A stretch of DNA of 64,000 bases from Octadecabacter arcticus 238 (GCF_000155735.2 NC_020908.1:1431001-1495000), one strand, 5' to 3'. Positions 1 to 8,191 are shown, counted from the first letter of the stretch. Numbers and translations: made by a program. The notes: generated by a model from the letters alone, not told the origin.

Positions 1-641
1 TATCCAAAGCCGCGCTTTGTCTCGATCAGGTCTGACCCGAGTTTGCGCCGCAGCCGACCAATCAGAACTTCGATTGCATTGCTGTCGGGTTCTTGGTCGC
101 GAAAATAGATGTTTTCTGCCAAGACACTTTGGGCGACGACCTCGCCTTTGTGGTGCAACAGATAGCTCAGCAGTCGAAATTCCAGCGGGGTAACTTTAAT
201 CCGCCGCCCCTCGAGTGTGATCCGCATTTGCAGCAGGTCGAGTTGTAAACCGCCGACGCTTAGCGCTGTCATTTTTTGTGTCGACGTGCGTCGTAAAAGT
301 GCGCGCAGCCGCGCGAGCAGTTCTTCCATCTGGAACGGTTTCACCATGTAGTCGTCAGCGCCTGCGTCAATGCCCTCCACGCGCTCGTTCCAACTGCTTT
401 TTGCACTCAGCAGCATGACGGGAAAATTTACCCCCTCTTTGCGCCAGTTGCGCAACACGCTGATCCCGTCCATCCGCGGCAGCCCAATATCAAGGATGGC
501 TGCTGAATAACTTTCAGTGCCGCCTTTTTCCCATCCGTCTTCACCGTCACTGGCGATTTCGGCGATGTAGCCTTCGCTTTGCAGGACGTCTGCGATCAGG
601 TCGGCGATCCGCGCCTCGTCTTCAACAATAAGAATGCGCAT
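1..641 (-). CDS. OmpR-family two-component response regulator, C-terminus cut by window edge
   Basis: Read from the ATG at 641 the protein opens MRILIVEDEARIADLIADVL, a receiver domain with the acidic pocket at residues 8-9, the phospho-acceptor Asp at 51 (ILDIGLPRMDG) and the conserved Lys at 101 (YMVKPF). A winged-helix DNA-binding domain begins near residue 125 and runs off the left edge (GRLRRKLGSDLIETKRGFGY). The ATG follows directly on the TGA of the PepSY gene (644-642), so both should be on one transcript. A sensor kinase is likely beyond the left edge; that is inference. PepSY proteins next to OmpR regulators often belong to envelope or metal stress circuits, but the signal cannot be read here. 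Confidence 0.93.
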   Translation of the reverse strand, partial: MRILIVEDEARIADLIADVLQSEGYIAEIASDGEDGWEKGGTESYSAAILDIGLPRMDGISVLRNWRKEGVNFPVMLLSAKSSWNERVEGIDAGADDYMVKPFQMEELLARLRALLRRTSTQKMTALSVGGLQLDLLQMRITLEGRRIKVTPLEFRLLSYLLHHKGEVVAQSVLAENIYFRDQEPDSNAIEVLIGRLRRKLGSDLIETKRGFG

Positions 642-1181
642 TCAACAGGCCCCTATGCCAAGTGTTGCGCCAGTTAACGCATCAACCGTCACAGTTTGAA
701 CCGAGCCGGTCTCCGTGACCATGCGGATTAAATATGCCCTGTTGTTGCCTGCCACAGTGAACCTGACGCGGATCATCTGACCGGGGTGTCGGCGCTGCAC
801 GATCCCGAAGATTTCGCGCAGAGGTTTCGCGTCGCCGCGGGCCACGGCGTCATTGGCGCGTGTCATGTTGCGCCGACTGATTGTGATGCCTTCACTGCCG
901 CTGGGGGCGCTGCATCCACCTGCTGATTGATCCTGCTGGTCTCGGTCCGTCGACGAGTTATTGCCCGGTCCAGAAGGAGAGCTCGGTGGCGACGCAGGAC
1001 TTGCGGCTGAGGGTGCGCTTGCCGGTGAGGCGGCAGAGGGTGATGAGGGGGCGCTTGGCGCCGAGGCCGCCTGTGCGCTGCTCAATTGGGTTAAGATCGG
1101 GTTGCAATACACAGCCCCGACCGCAAGGCCCAGTCGGGCAAGTGCCGCGCGCCGTGTGAGTGTTGTGTTCGAACTGCTCAT
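642..1181 (-). CDS. Tat-exported PepSY-domain protein with Ala/Ser/Pro linker
   Basis: 179 aa. The N-terminus has a twin-arginine style signal (TLTRRAALARLGLAVGAV) and an AQA cleavage-like site. It is followed by about 45 residues of Ala/Ser/Pro low complexity, a short acidic/Gln stretch, and a C-terminal PepSY-like fold (about residues 105-179, ending in repeated V/T-rich strands and GIGAC). It probably sits in the periplasm; PepSY domains are usually linked to protease inhibition or redox/metal modules. Its ATG overlaps the TGA of the upstream kinase-like gene by 4 bases (ATGA at 1181-1178), pointing to translational coupling. The low-complexity region resembles that of the Tat protein at 2520-2849, so the two may share a history. 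Confidence 0.8.
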   Translation of the reverse strand: MSSSNTTLTRRAALARLGLAVGAVYCNPILTQLSSAQAASAPSAPSSPSAASPASAPSAASPASPPSSPSGPGNNSSTDRDQQDQSAGGCSAPSGSEGITISRRNMTRANDAVARGDAKPLREIFGIVQRRHPGQMIRVRFTVAGNNRAYLIRMVTETGSVQTVTVDALTGATLGIGAC

Positions 1182-2491
1182 CCGACTTTCTCCTCAAGTG
1201 AGCATGCTGGCACGATGAGATGGCTTTGGACAAACTGTTGCAAGGTCTTTGCGCAATCTGTCTTGATCCGCGTCGTGCACTCATCAGGGAACGCCACTGA
1301 CAATAGGTCCGTGATCTCGACCAAGTTCATGTGCTCTTCGAGAATGGACCAAATGACGCTTGATCCGGGGTTGAGGCGATGAATACCAAGGCCATGACCG
1401 TCAGAGACATAAAGCTGTTCGTCGACGCAGGCTTGGATGGTTCCGTGTGCCCGTTGATAGGTGAGTTCGGGATCAAAGACGGGTTGCTCGTTCTGCATGG
1501 CGGAAATAAGTGCCACAGATTGCGATGGCAGCGCGTGCAATGGCACGTAGGTCACAGGTTTAGGCCATGAAAGGAATTGAAGTTCCAGAAAGTCCGCAGC
1601 CTGTTCTGCATCGCTATAGTTTAAGCGGTAGCGGGCGGCGGATTGGGTGACGGCGTGGCTCGCCATCAGAATCCTGCCAGAATGTGCCAAGCGCGCGAAA
1701 TTCTGCGTAATAAGGTCATCAAGCAAATCGACCGATGAAATATCGTGCAGGTTTGGGTCTTTGTCATCGTCTTGTCGATCAAGCACGACGATGGCGCCAA
1801 TTGGCAACATGGACCCACGCGCGGCGAGTGAACTGATCGCGAGGTAGCCATATTGCGCGTTTTCAAACGCTGCGCAGCGATCGACCCAACTGCGAAAGTC
1901 GTCGCTGAAGCTGTCGGGCAGCGGTAAACGCAGCCGAGGATTTATCCCGTTGGCGACCCCAAACATAGCCCCCTTATCGTCGATCTGAACGGGCAGAAAA
2001 TCGTCGGTAAAGACGCGGTAGCCACGCTGGGCTAACACCGCTGTCAAAGTGCTTTTGCCGCTGCGCCGCCTGTTGGGAAACAACACAAGGCGGCCCCTGA
2101 ATTCAACTGCAGCACAATGCAGACACAACCACGACGGATTGGACTGGATTTGCGCCCATGCAAGCGCCACGACCATTTCGCAAACAGCATTGACCGCGTC
2201 CCAGCGACGCGCTGGTTGGTCTGGGTCCCCAGTTTGGCACAGATAAGTGTCTGGACCATCACCCGTGATCGTCATGCACGGGGCAGGGGCGCAGTTTTCT
2301 TGCGTCAAAGTGAACGGCCAAGACGGTAAAACCTGTTCTAAAACAGGCAAAAGCGCCTCTGCGTTCTTTAACAGAACGGGCGCATCTAGGCCAGAAAACA
2401 GGACGTTCTGGTCGCCGTTTGGAGAGACTTTCAACATTTGGTCTACCGTAGAATAAAGAGCGCGTTCAAAAAAGGCCCCGTGACCCCGCAT
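1178..2491 (-). CDS. HprK-like P-loop protein with C-terminal PqqD-like domain
   Basis: 437 aa from the ATG at 2491. A P-loop of HPr-kinase type (PNRRRSGKST, about residues 139-148) is followed by FTDDF (about 161-165), the spacing seen in HprK-related kinases. The last 75 residues (LYVSDGHGLGIHRLNPGSSV..) look like a PqqD peptide-binding fold. The frame stays open upstream to 2710, but that part is the shifted shadow of the repeat-rich Tat gene, so I chose the first ATG after that gene's stop. Kinase plus PqqD fusions occur in peptide-modification (RiPP-like) clusters and next to lasso-peptide genes; here the flanking genes encode Ser-rich exported proteins. Substrate and activity are unknown. 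Confidence 0.75.
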   Translation of the reverse strand: MRGHGAFFERALYSTVDQMLKVSPNGDQNVLFSGLDAPVLLKNAEALLPVLEQVLPSWPFTLTQENCAPAPCMTITGDGPDTYLCQTGDPDQPARRWDAVNAVCEMVVALAWAQIQSNPSWLCLHCAAVEFRGRLVLFPNRRRSGKSTLTAVLAQRGYRVFTDDFLPVQIDDKGAMFGVANGINPRLRLPLPDSFSDDFRSWVDRCAAFENAQYGYLAISSLAARGSMLPIGAIVVLDRQDDDKDPNLHDISSVDLLDDLITQNFARLAHSGRILMASHAVTQSAARYRLNYSDAEQAADFLELQFLSWPKPVTYVPLHALPSQSVALISAMQNEQPVFDPELTYQRAHGTIQACVDEQLYVSDGHGLGIHRLNPGSSVIWSILEEHMNLVEITDLLSVAFPDECTTRIKTDCAKTLQQFVQSHLIVPACSLEEKVG

Positions 2492-2519
2492 CGCGTCGTG
2501 AGGCCACGGGTTTGGAATT

Positions 2520-2849
2520 TTAAACCGTACAGAAATCTGGATTGGTGCTGTCTGTAACTGTCGCATCACAATCATCTGAGTTTGATGCACCGCTTGGCCC
2601 AGACGAACTGGATGGGCCACTGCTTGCAGACGGCCCACTGCTTGCAGACGGTGCGCTGCTTGCAGACGGCGCGCTGGCCGCAGACGCTGCACTGGCCGCA
2701 GACGCTGCACTGGCCGCTGATGCTGCGCTAGCTGCGTGTGCCATACTGATCGTGGTCATCGCAGGCACGGTATAGGCGACGACGGCGAGGCCGCCAATCT
2801 TTGTCAGCATGCGACGGCGGGAGAGGGACTTGCTGTTTTCGTCAGTCAT
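2520..2849 (-). CDS. Small Tat-signal protein with Ala-Ser tandem repeats
   Basis: 109 aa. Twin-arginine motif SLSRRRMLTKIGG, hydrophobic stretch and an AHA cleavage-like site. The mature part is about eight AAS/APS/ASS/GPS triplet-like repeats from a 9-bp tandem DNA repeat at about 2590-2735, then a short acidic tail with two cysteines (DDCDATVTDSTNPDFCTV). No known family recognised. It is first in a four-gene minus-strand run (this gene, HprK/PqqD protein, PepSY protein, response regulator). The Ser-rich repeat makes it a candidate substrate of the neighbouring kinase-like protein, which is inference only. Repeat number probably varies between strains. Confidence 0.7.
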   Translation of the reverse strand: MTDENSKSLSRRRMLTKIGGLAVVAYTVPAMTTISMAHAASAASAASAASAASAASAASAPSASSAPSASSGPSASSGPSSSSGPSGASNSDDCDATVTDSTNPDFCTV

Positions 2850-3045
2850 GGGATTTCCTTTTGGCTTTGCGTTCGAGTTTCATGCGCTTGATCTGACGAC
2901 GCCAGAAAAGCACCTCGGGAATTTTCATAGCCGATGCCAACTATTGATTGGCTTAAGCGCCTTGTCAGCGTTTTGTCAGGTTCGTTGGCCTATGCATGCC
3001 ATTATCTTGAATGCAGGCGCATTTTGACTGCGAAAGGCCATTCCA

Positions 3046-3636
3046 TTGCGGATATTTCAGCCACCCGAACGCACCTTGAAGACCCTCCACAGTTGGCTTG
3101 GCATTTTGATCCTGCCATGGATTCTCGTTATTGGAATGACGGGGCTTTACCTCAATCATTGGCAGTTCGTGAACCGCGTGCTGACACAGGCAAGCTATGA
3201 TGAATCCCAGTTCGACCGCTGGCCCAACCCAGTGGAGCAAAATCTGGAGGATACAATTCTACTGGCCCAAACCCTTTGGCCGGATAGCAGCGTTCGAAAT
3301 GTTGAATTTACCAATTACCACGACAGAGAGGCTTCGACATTAACGGCAGGCCGAACTCAGTTGATCGTTGATCTTGCAACGGGGCATTATTGGCTCAAAA
3401 CGCAGTTCAGACGAAGAACCTACACCCCCGAAGGAACGCTGCTGCACACGAAAACCTACTGGGGCGCGTTGTTCAAATCAATTCATGAATACGGCTGGTT
3501 TGATCGTCGATTTGGCACATGGCTGGCCGACATTACGGCGAGCGCAATGGTCCTGTTCGGTTTGAGCGGCATCTACCTTTTTACCGCACCACGCTTGCGT
3601 CGCCGTAAAAACAGACGCGCGCGAATGGGTGCTTAG
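3046..3636 (+). CDS. PepSY-associated TM-helix protein
   Basis: 196 aa. First membrane helix at about residues 16-36 (LGILILPWILVIGMTGLYLN), a periplasmic PepSY-like region of about 110 residues, then a second helix at about 160-180 (ASAMVLFGLSGIYLFTA) and a strongly basic tail (PRLRRRKNRRARMGA). This is the short form of PepSY-associated TM proteins, some of which work with iron or copper uptake or flavin redox partners. It is transcribed divergently from the Tat protein at 2849; the 196-bp gap (2850-3045) should hold both promoters. An IS66 element lies 60 bp after the stop. Confidence 0.82.
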   Translation: MRIFQPPERTLKTLHSWLGILILPWILVIGMTGLYLNHWQFVNRVLTQASYDESQFDRWPNPVEQNLEDTILLAQTLWPDSSVRNVEFTNYHDREASTLTAGRTQLIVDLATGHYWLKTQFRRRTYTPEGTLLHTKTYWGALFKSIHEYGWFDRRFGTWLADITASAMVLFGLSGIYLFTAPRLRRRKNRRARMGA

Positions 3637-3780
3637 TTGTTTGATCCCACGGTTTGATGGTGTGATCTGTTCTTTGGAATGGAAGGACGCATTATGGTAA
3701 ACATACAGGGAACCCCCTCTTTTTTTGGCATGATCTAAGGTGCGATTATTGCGCGAAGCTGGCGATATGGCTGGCGCGAT

Positions 3781-4161
3781 ATGAGGATTTTGATGATGAA
3801 CAAGACTAGGCGTGGCCGAGGTTCCAAATACACGGATGATTTCAAGCGACAGCTTGTAGCGGAAAGCCACACTGCTGGCGTGAGTGTTCCAATGGTTGCC
3901 AAGAAGCACGGTGTGGGCACCAACCGGATTTATGCATGGCGCAGCGATGGGCGGTTTCAGCCTGACAAATCAGATATAGGCCAGTTCACCCCCGTAGAGA
4001 TTGCCGATGCGGGTATGGTGGACACGCCTGCGTCATCCGGCACCAGCATCTTACCTGTCCCCCATATTGAGATCACACTTGAGAACGGTCGCAAGCTGAG
4101 CGTGAGCGACGGGGTTGATGCTGGCTTTGTGCTGGAACTGGCGCGAGGACTTGCAGCATGA
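3781..4161 (+). CDS. tnpA: IS66 accessory protein TnpA (copy 1)
   Basis: 126 aa. Helix-turn-helix N-terminus ([36 protein letters not shown]) as in IS66 OrfA/TnpA, which is needed for transposition together with TnpB and TnpC. Its stop overlaps the ATG of tnpB (GCATGA at 4157-4162), the usual coupled arrangement. Confidence 0.93.
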   Translation: MRILMMNKTRRGRGSKYTDDFKRQLVAESHTAGVSVPMVAKKHGVGTNRIYAWRSDGRFQPDKSDIGQFTPVEIADAGMVDTPASSGTSILPVPHIEITLENGRKLSVSDGVDAGFVLELARGLAA

Positions 4162-4505
4162 TCCCTGTTTTGGGGGATGCGAAGATCTGGCTTGCCGCAG
4201 GAGTTACGGATATGCGGCGCGGCTTCAACGGGCTGGCGGCGCAGACCGCGCAGGTTCTTGCAGCTGACCCTTACGCGGGGCATCTATTTTTGTTCCGTGG
4301 CCGTCGTGGCGATCAGATCAAGATGATCTGGTGGGATGGTCAGGGCGCGTGCCTGTTTACCAAACGGCTTGAACGTGGACGGTTCGTATGGCCCTCAGTC
4401 AAGGAAGGTAAAGTCAGCCTAAGCCGCGCACAGCTTGCGATGCTGATGGAAGGCATAGACTGGCGTATTCTCAAGAAGACATGGCGTCCAAGTATGGTTG
4501 GATAG
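4158..4505 (+). CDS. tnpB: IS66 accessory protein TnpB (copy 1)
   Basis: 115 aa, full length for the IS66 OrfB family. It has the typical signature [12 protein letters not shown], then [22 protein letters not shown] and a C-terminal [16 protein letters not shown]66 TnpB proteins are required for transposition but have no assigned catalytic role. Overlaps tnpA by 4 bases. Confidence 0.94.
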   Translation: MIPVLGDAKIWLAAGVTDMRRGFNGLAAQTAQVLAADPYAGHLFLFRGRRGDQIKMIWWDGQGACLFTKRLERGRFVWPSVKEGKVSLSRAQLAMLMEGIDWRILKKTWRPSMVG

Positions 4506-4574
4506 CTGTATGTTTTATAGGACTTCTTGCCTTTGTGGGATTCCCATGATGCCCGAGATTTGGTATGTAATGGC

Positions 4575-6269
4575 ATGAGTAAGACCCCTCCAAATCTGAC
4601 TAATCTGCCCCCTGAAGTACAGGCATACGTTGCCGCGCAAACAGCGGAATTGTCAGAGCTGAAGCAAGCGTTTCTCGGGTCATCCCTTGGCCATGCGACG
4701 GTACAAAAACGCCTCAAGGATGAGATGGCATCAGTGGACGCCGCCCTGAGTGCCGAGCGCACCGCTCATGCGCGGGCCATCCAGAACCGAGACACCATCA
4801 TCGCCGATCTGCGCCTGCAACTCCACGGTCACAACAAGCACCGCTTTGGCTCAAAGTCGGAAAGCAGTGCACAGCTGGCGCTTGAGTTGATCCTTGAAGA
4901 ACTTGAGATCGAACAAGCCGTTGAGACAGATGATGAACCCTCTGACGCTGAGGCCAAGCCGCCCCGCACACCGCGCAAGCGCAAACCTTTCCCAAAGGGG
5001 CTGAAGCGTGTCCAAAAGACCATCACCCCCAGTGATGCTTGCACCGACTGTGGCGGCAGCTTCAAAGTGCTTGGAACGGATGTGATGGAGGAGTTGGAAT
5101 ATGTCCCGGGACATTACATCGTGAACCAAATTGGCCGCCCGCGTCTGGCCTGCACCTGTTGTGAGGCCGTTGTTCAGGCTGAGATGCCAAGCCGACCCAT
5201 TCCGAAGAGCTTTGTCGGCCCCGCGCTGATGGCCCACATCCTGTGCTGTAAATACGGCTATCATCTGCCGCTGTATCGCCAGAGCCAGATGTTTGCCAAC
5301 GAGGGCATTGATCTGAGTGGATCGCTCATGGCGGGATGGGTCGGCAAATGCACCAAACTGCTGGAGCGCGTCTCAGATGCAATCCGCGATCACGTCTTTG
5401 AGGCGCAGGCGATCTTCATGGATGACACAACGGTCAAGCTGCTCCAGAAGGGCAATGGCAAAGGAAAGAATAAGACCAAAACCGCGCGACTGTGGGTCTA
5501 TGCCCGAAAAGAAGACACTTGGGCCAGCGGAGCTCCACCTGCGGTGTGGTACCAGTTCTCCACCAGCCGTGAGGCGGAGCATCCCAGCAAGCATCTCGAA
5601 AGCTATGAAGGCTACGCCCATGCGGATGCCTATGCTGGGTATAATGACGCCTACCGCACGGGGCGGGTCAAAGAGATGGCATGCATGGCCCATGTGCGGC
5701 GTGAGTTCTTTGACCTTTATGAAAGCACAAAGCTGCCCGTGGCGGGCGAAGCCGTGCTGCGGATTAAAAAGCTCTATGATGTTGAGACACAAGCGCGGTT
5801 CCTGCCCCCTGCGGAACGCGTGGCCCTGCGTCAGGAATACGCCAAGCCGATCTTTGATGACCTGGAAGTCTGGCTTAAAGAGCAACTGGGCAAGATCTCT
5901 AGCAAGACGCCGCTGGCCAAGGCGATCAAATATGCACTGGCGCGCCTGCCAAAGGCACGGCCCTATCTTGATCACGGCTTTCTTGAGCTGGACAACAACA
6001 CAGCCGAGCGCGCAGTGCGCCCTGTGGCCGTGGGACGCAAAAACTATCTCTTCATGGGATCAGAAGCAGGCGGCAAATCTGCAGCAATTGCTTATACGTT
6101 GATAGAGACCGCCAAGATGAACAAAGTGAATCCCAAAGCCTGGCTCGCATGGGTGCTGGAACGCATCCAGGACCATCAAGCAAACCGTATCAACGATCTC
6201 ATGCCGTGGGCCTATCAGGACATGATCGATGCTAAAAACGCCGAGGCCAAGGCAAAAGACGCAGCTTGA
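4575..6269 (+). CDS. tnpC: IS66 transposase TnpC (copy 1)
   Basis: 564 aa from ATG 4575 (an upstream TTG at 4527 is in frame but the ATG fits the family better). Order of parts: coiled-coil leader, zinc-binding cysteines (CTDCGG.. and CTCCEA), DDE core with FMDDTTVKLL, HADAYAGYNDAY and the NNTAERAVRP motif, and the C-terminal helix. This is the catalytic transposase of the element. Confidence 0.95.
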   Translation: MSKTPPNLTNLPPEVQAYVAAQTAELSELKQAFLGSSLGHATVQKRLKDEMASVDAALSAERTAHARAIQNRDTIIADLRLQLHGHNKHRFGSKSESSAQLALELILEELEIEQAVETDDEPSDAEAKPPRTPRKRKPFPKGLKRVQKTITPSDACTDCGGSFKVLGTDVMEELEYVPGHYIVNQIGRPRLACTCCEAVVQAEMPSRPIPKSFVGPALMAHILCCKYGYHLPLYRQSQMFANEGIDLSGSLMAGWVGKCTKLLERVSDAIRDHVFEAQAIFMDDTTVKLLQKGNGKGKNKTKTARLWVYARKEDTWASGAPPAVWYQFSTSREAEHPSKHLESYEGYAHADAYAGYNDAYRTGRVKEMACMAHVRREFFDLYESTKLPVAGEAVLRIKKLYDVETQARFLPPAERVALRQEYAKPIFDDLEVWLKEQLGKISSKTPLAKAIKYALARLPKARPYLDHGFLELDNNTAERAVRPVAVGRKNYLFMGSEAGGKSAAIAYTLIETAKMNKVNPKAWLAWVLERIQDHQANRINDLMPWAYQDMIDAKNAEAKAKDAA

Positions 6270-6445
6270 TCAAGGGCAGCGTTGATGCTTACGCATTATG
6301 GGACAAGTACGTCATGGTTTTGTCACGGTTTAGTTCCGGTCTCTTTCGAGCAACGTTTGCTATGAAGGAGATATGGAATGGCAACGAGATACACAGACGA
6401 GTTTCGGCGTGAGGCGGTGCGCATAGCGATCAGCAGCGGCTTAAC

Positions 6446-6483
6446 CCTTGCCCGACAGTCGATACGCAGTATCGTTGAGAGGG
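6446..6483 (+). repeat. Hairpin mini-insertion 1 (38 bp) inside IS3 orfA
   Basis: Separates SGLT-coding and VSSDLG-coding parts of orfA. 5' arm ends GCCCGACAG, then stem TCGATAC, loop GCA, stem GTATCGT, then TGAGAGGG. Stem has one terminal mismatch. Sense orientation relative to the transposase gene. Confidence 0.85.
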
Positions 6484-6550
6484 GCGACGCAGGTATCATC
6501 AGATTTGGGCGTTGGCCTTTCGACGCTAAACAAGTGGGTTCAACAACATC

Positions 6551-6591
6551 CGGCGCCCGGCAGGGTATTGCGCAGCAATGTCCCGAGAGGG
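6551..6591 (+). repeat. Hairpin mini-insertion 2 (41 bp) inside IS3 orfA
   Basis: Lies between codons for QQH and HDDLM of orfA, which are adjacent in related proteins. 5' arm GCCCGGCAG, stem GGTATTGC, loop GCA, stem GCAATGTCC (one bulge), end CGAGAGGG. Sense orientation. Confidence 0.87.
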
Positions 6592-6787
6592 AGCATGATG
6601 ATTTGATGATCGTCATTTGAGCGCCATTGGTCCAAGTGAAGATGGCGATGGCCGCATGAGGACGTTGAGAAGGAGAACACCCGCCTTAGCAAATAAGTCC
6701 GGCTGCTGCGTGAGGAGAGGTAAGTGCTAAAGTGGAGGCGTTGGCAATTGATCCAGTGGATCATTTGTCGCCGATATCGCGGCGATC

Positions 6788-6828
6788 CACTGACCGGCAG
6801 GGCATTGCGCAGCAATGTCCCGAGAGGG
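6788..6828 (+). repeat. Hairpin mini-insertion 3 (41 bp) at the IS3 remnant deletion junction
   Basis: 5' arm CACTGACCGGCAG, stem GGCATTGC, loop GCA, stem GCAATGTCC, end CGAGAGGG. Same stem class as insertions 2 and 7 but with C where they have T, turning a wobble into a C-G pair. The OrfB reading resumes immediately after it. Confidence 0.85.
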
Positions 6829-6996
6829 GGCAATCACACGTTCAACATCGCGCCTCATCTGCTGGATCAGGATTTCTCAGCGGATGGCCCCAACCAGAAA
6901 TGGGCTGGCGACATATCCAATATCTGGACCAGTGAAGGGTGGCTGTATCTGGCCATCATCCTTGATTTGCACTCCCGTCGCGTCATCGGATGGGCC

Positions 6997-7034
6997 CCCT
7001 CTCATCGATACTTTGTATCGACTGCCGGTCAGTG
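6997..7034 (-). repeat. Hairpin mini-insertion 4 (38 bp) inside IS3 orfB
   Basis: On the minus strand: CACTGACCGGCAG, stem TCGATAC, loop AAA, stem GTATCGA, end TGAGAGGG. Removing exactly 38 bp restores GGATGGGCC-GTCAGTAACCGC, coding IGWAVSNRMK as in related OrfB. Antisense to the transposase. Confidence 0.9.
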
Positions 7035-7083
7035 GTCAGTAACCGCATGAAAGAGTTATGCCCAAAAGTTGGTGACGGCTTGA

Positions 7084-7606
7084 TTAAGCAGCATTTTGAA
7101 GTTGCTTGATCCCGTCTTTGAACTCAACCCCTTGAATGACTTCGGGTAGGCGGTTGGTGCCGCTGAGCTTTCGCCATTTCTTCTTGGCTGACATCATCAG
7201 CTTGAAGACCATCGACAGCGCCGTTTTTCGGCTCAGGCAGCCCTTTGTCTTACGGGTTCGGTTACGAACGGTGGCGAAGACGCTTTCGATGGGGTTGGTG
7301 GTTCGGATGTGCTTCCAGTGCTCGGCAGGGAAATCGTAGAACGTCAGCAACATGTCGCGATCTTTGGTCAGCTTTTTGACCGCCCGCTCGTATTTGACGC
7401 CGTAGGTTTCAACGAACAGATCGAAGGCGACGACGGCCGCCTTTTTTGTTGCCGCCATCTATTACCCAGCAGGACATGCTTGCATGCCTGAGAGGGCATA
7501 TGTCTTGCAACCCTGCCTTGGCCTTTTCATGCATTGGATTGGGCATAGCACCCGTGATGTTGGCCATCTTGTGGACCCAGCAGCGTTGTTCTTTCGTCGT
7601 CGGGTA
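7084..7606 (-). pseudogene. IS256-family (Mutator-type) transposase, C-terminal remnant
   Basis: Reads YPTTKEQRCWVHKMANITG..KAKAGLQDI, then (after a 37-bp insert) WMAATKKAAVVAFDLFVETY.. to the stop at 7084 (..VEFKDGIKQLQNAA). This is the last third of an IS256 transposase, including the segment with the third catalytic acidic region (NPIESVFATVRNRT). The N-terminal two thirds are missing: at 7606 the frame passes into unrelated sequence. A right terminus is probably near 7057. Confidence 0.88.
7460..7496 (+). repeat. Hairpin mini-insertion 5 (37 bp) inside IS256 transposase
   Basis: TATTACCCAGCAG, stem GACATGC, loop TT, stem GCATGCC (one mismatch), end TGAGAGGG. Its removal rejoins LQDI and WMAATKK, the usual uninterrupted IS256 sequence. 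Antisense to the transposase. Confidence 0.9.
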
Positions 7607-7795
7607 TATCGCGAGCCCACCAACGGTAAGCAGCGCCAACGTCAGCACCAAAGATATATACACCCACAGAGTGTAAAACCACTTTGCCGCCGTCATATTG
7701 GCAAACTGGGGATTCCTATAAAGGCCGTCGTGGCACTGTCCGTCAGTTCCTTCGCGCAGTCTTTGTCCAAGTTCAGTATCTGGGTCAATTTGGCC
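7607..7795 (-). pseudogene. Fragment of an unidentified membrane protein gene
   Basis: Between the sigma-factor and IS256 remnants the open frame codes for DTELGQRLREGTDGQCHDGL then a single hydrophobic helix (WFYTLWVYISLVLTLALLTVGG). I do not recognise the family. It probably belongs to a gene that was adjacent to the sigma factor before rearrangement. Confidence 0.45.
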
Positions 7796-8191
7796 CGCAT
7801 CCTCATACGAAAAACCAGACACGCCAACGAGGATCAGCGCCTCGCGTTGTTCATCATGCAATTGGTCAAACGTGATTTTGAAATCCATAAATTGCAATCG
7901 GCCGTCGCGATCGAGCTTAACTGAAATCTTGTTCGAAAAGAAGTTGTCCACGTCAGCATTTTCGCGGTTCAATGTGCGGCAGCTGCTGTGAAAATTAATG
8001 CGCAGGATCGTAAAGCGCCAAGCCCGCATGTTCGTCTCAGGATTGAATTTATCTATGTTTACCAATGCTTTAAGTACGGTGTCCTGCATCATATCATTTG
8101 CTGTAGATCTGGTCCGCGTCAGGCTATGGGCAAACGCCCTGAGCGCCGAAAGATATGTCACCAACTCGTCGTGCGGATCGAGGTTAGTCAC
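7796..8191 (-). pseudogene. EcfG-like RNA polymerase sigma factor, truncated in region 4
   Basis: Residues 1-132 read as a sigma-70 family ECF factor of EcfG type: region 2 (TRTRSTANDMMQDTVLKALV.., NMRAWRFTILRINFHSS), a linker, and the beginning of region 4 (LHDEQREALILVGVSGFSYEDA). Homology stops there; the recognition helix is replaced by unrelated sequence. EcfG factors drive the general stress response of alphaproteobacteria. Without region 4.2 this copy cannot bind the -35 element. Whether another ecfG exists elsewhere is not visible. Confidence 0.8.

Larger units (their letters stand above)
3697..6292 (+). mobile_element. IS66-family insertion sequence, copy 1 (intact, 2596 bp)
   Basis: Begins GTAAACATACAGGG and ends ..GTTGATGCTTAC, the GTAA/TTAC ends of IS66 elements with imperfect inverted repeats. 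It is flanked by a perfect 8-bp target duplication GCATTATG (3689-3696 and 6293-6300). It carries the three-gene set tnpA, tnpB, tnpC. Essentially identical copies lie at 44049-46644 and 55777-58372, each also 2596 bp. All three proteins match those of copy 3, which suggests recent activity. None of the hairpin mini-insertions seen in neighbouring IS elements is present. Confidence 0.97.
6378..7050 (+). pseudogene. IS3 transposase orfA/orfB remains
   Basis: The N-terminus MATRYTDEFRREAVRIAISSG matches an IS3 OrfA helix-turn-helix, resuming as VSSDLGVGLSTLNKWVQQH after a 38-bp insert and as HDDLM after a 41-bp insert. The later part [52 protein letters not shown] is the first half of the OrfB DDE domain; it stops at another 38-bp insert and never reaches the last catalytic residues. 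Not functional. Confidence 0.88.
6301..7056 (+). mobile_element. IS3-family remnant A, heavily decayed
   Basis: Directly follows the target duplication of IS66 copy 1. Pieces of orfA (6378 onward) and of the orfB catalytic domain (about 6830-7056) can be read, but the middle is deleted, two in-frame TAA codons break the orfA C-terminus (near 6692 and 6719), and four hairpin mini-insertions interrupt what is left. The element is closely related to IS3 remnant B at 33.65-34.95 kb, which gives the intact order for comparison. The right end abuts an IS256 remnant after ..CGCATGAAAG. Confidence 0.85.

Noticed and set aside
961..1218. Plus-strand Ala/Gly/Glu-rich frame
   Set aside because: Complement of the PepSY protein's Ser/Pro/Ala linker; low complexity, no ribosome site.
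2492..2710. N-terminal 73-residue extension of the HprK/PqqD protein (Arg/Gln/Leu repeats)
   Set aside because: It is the shifted reading of the Ala/Ser tandem repeat of the Tat gene on the same strand; the first ATG after that gene's stop is a better start.
4798..5975. Several minus-strand frames up to 200 codons inside IS66 tnpC, repeated in all three copies
   Set aside because: Antisense shadows of a well-supported transposase gene.
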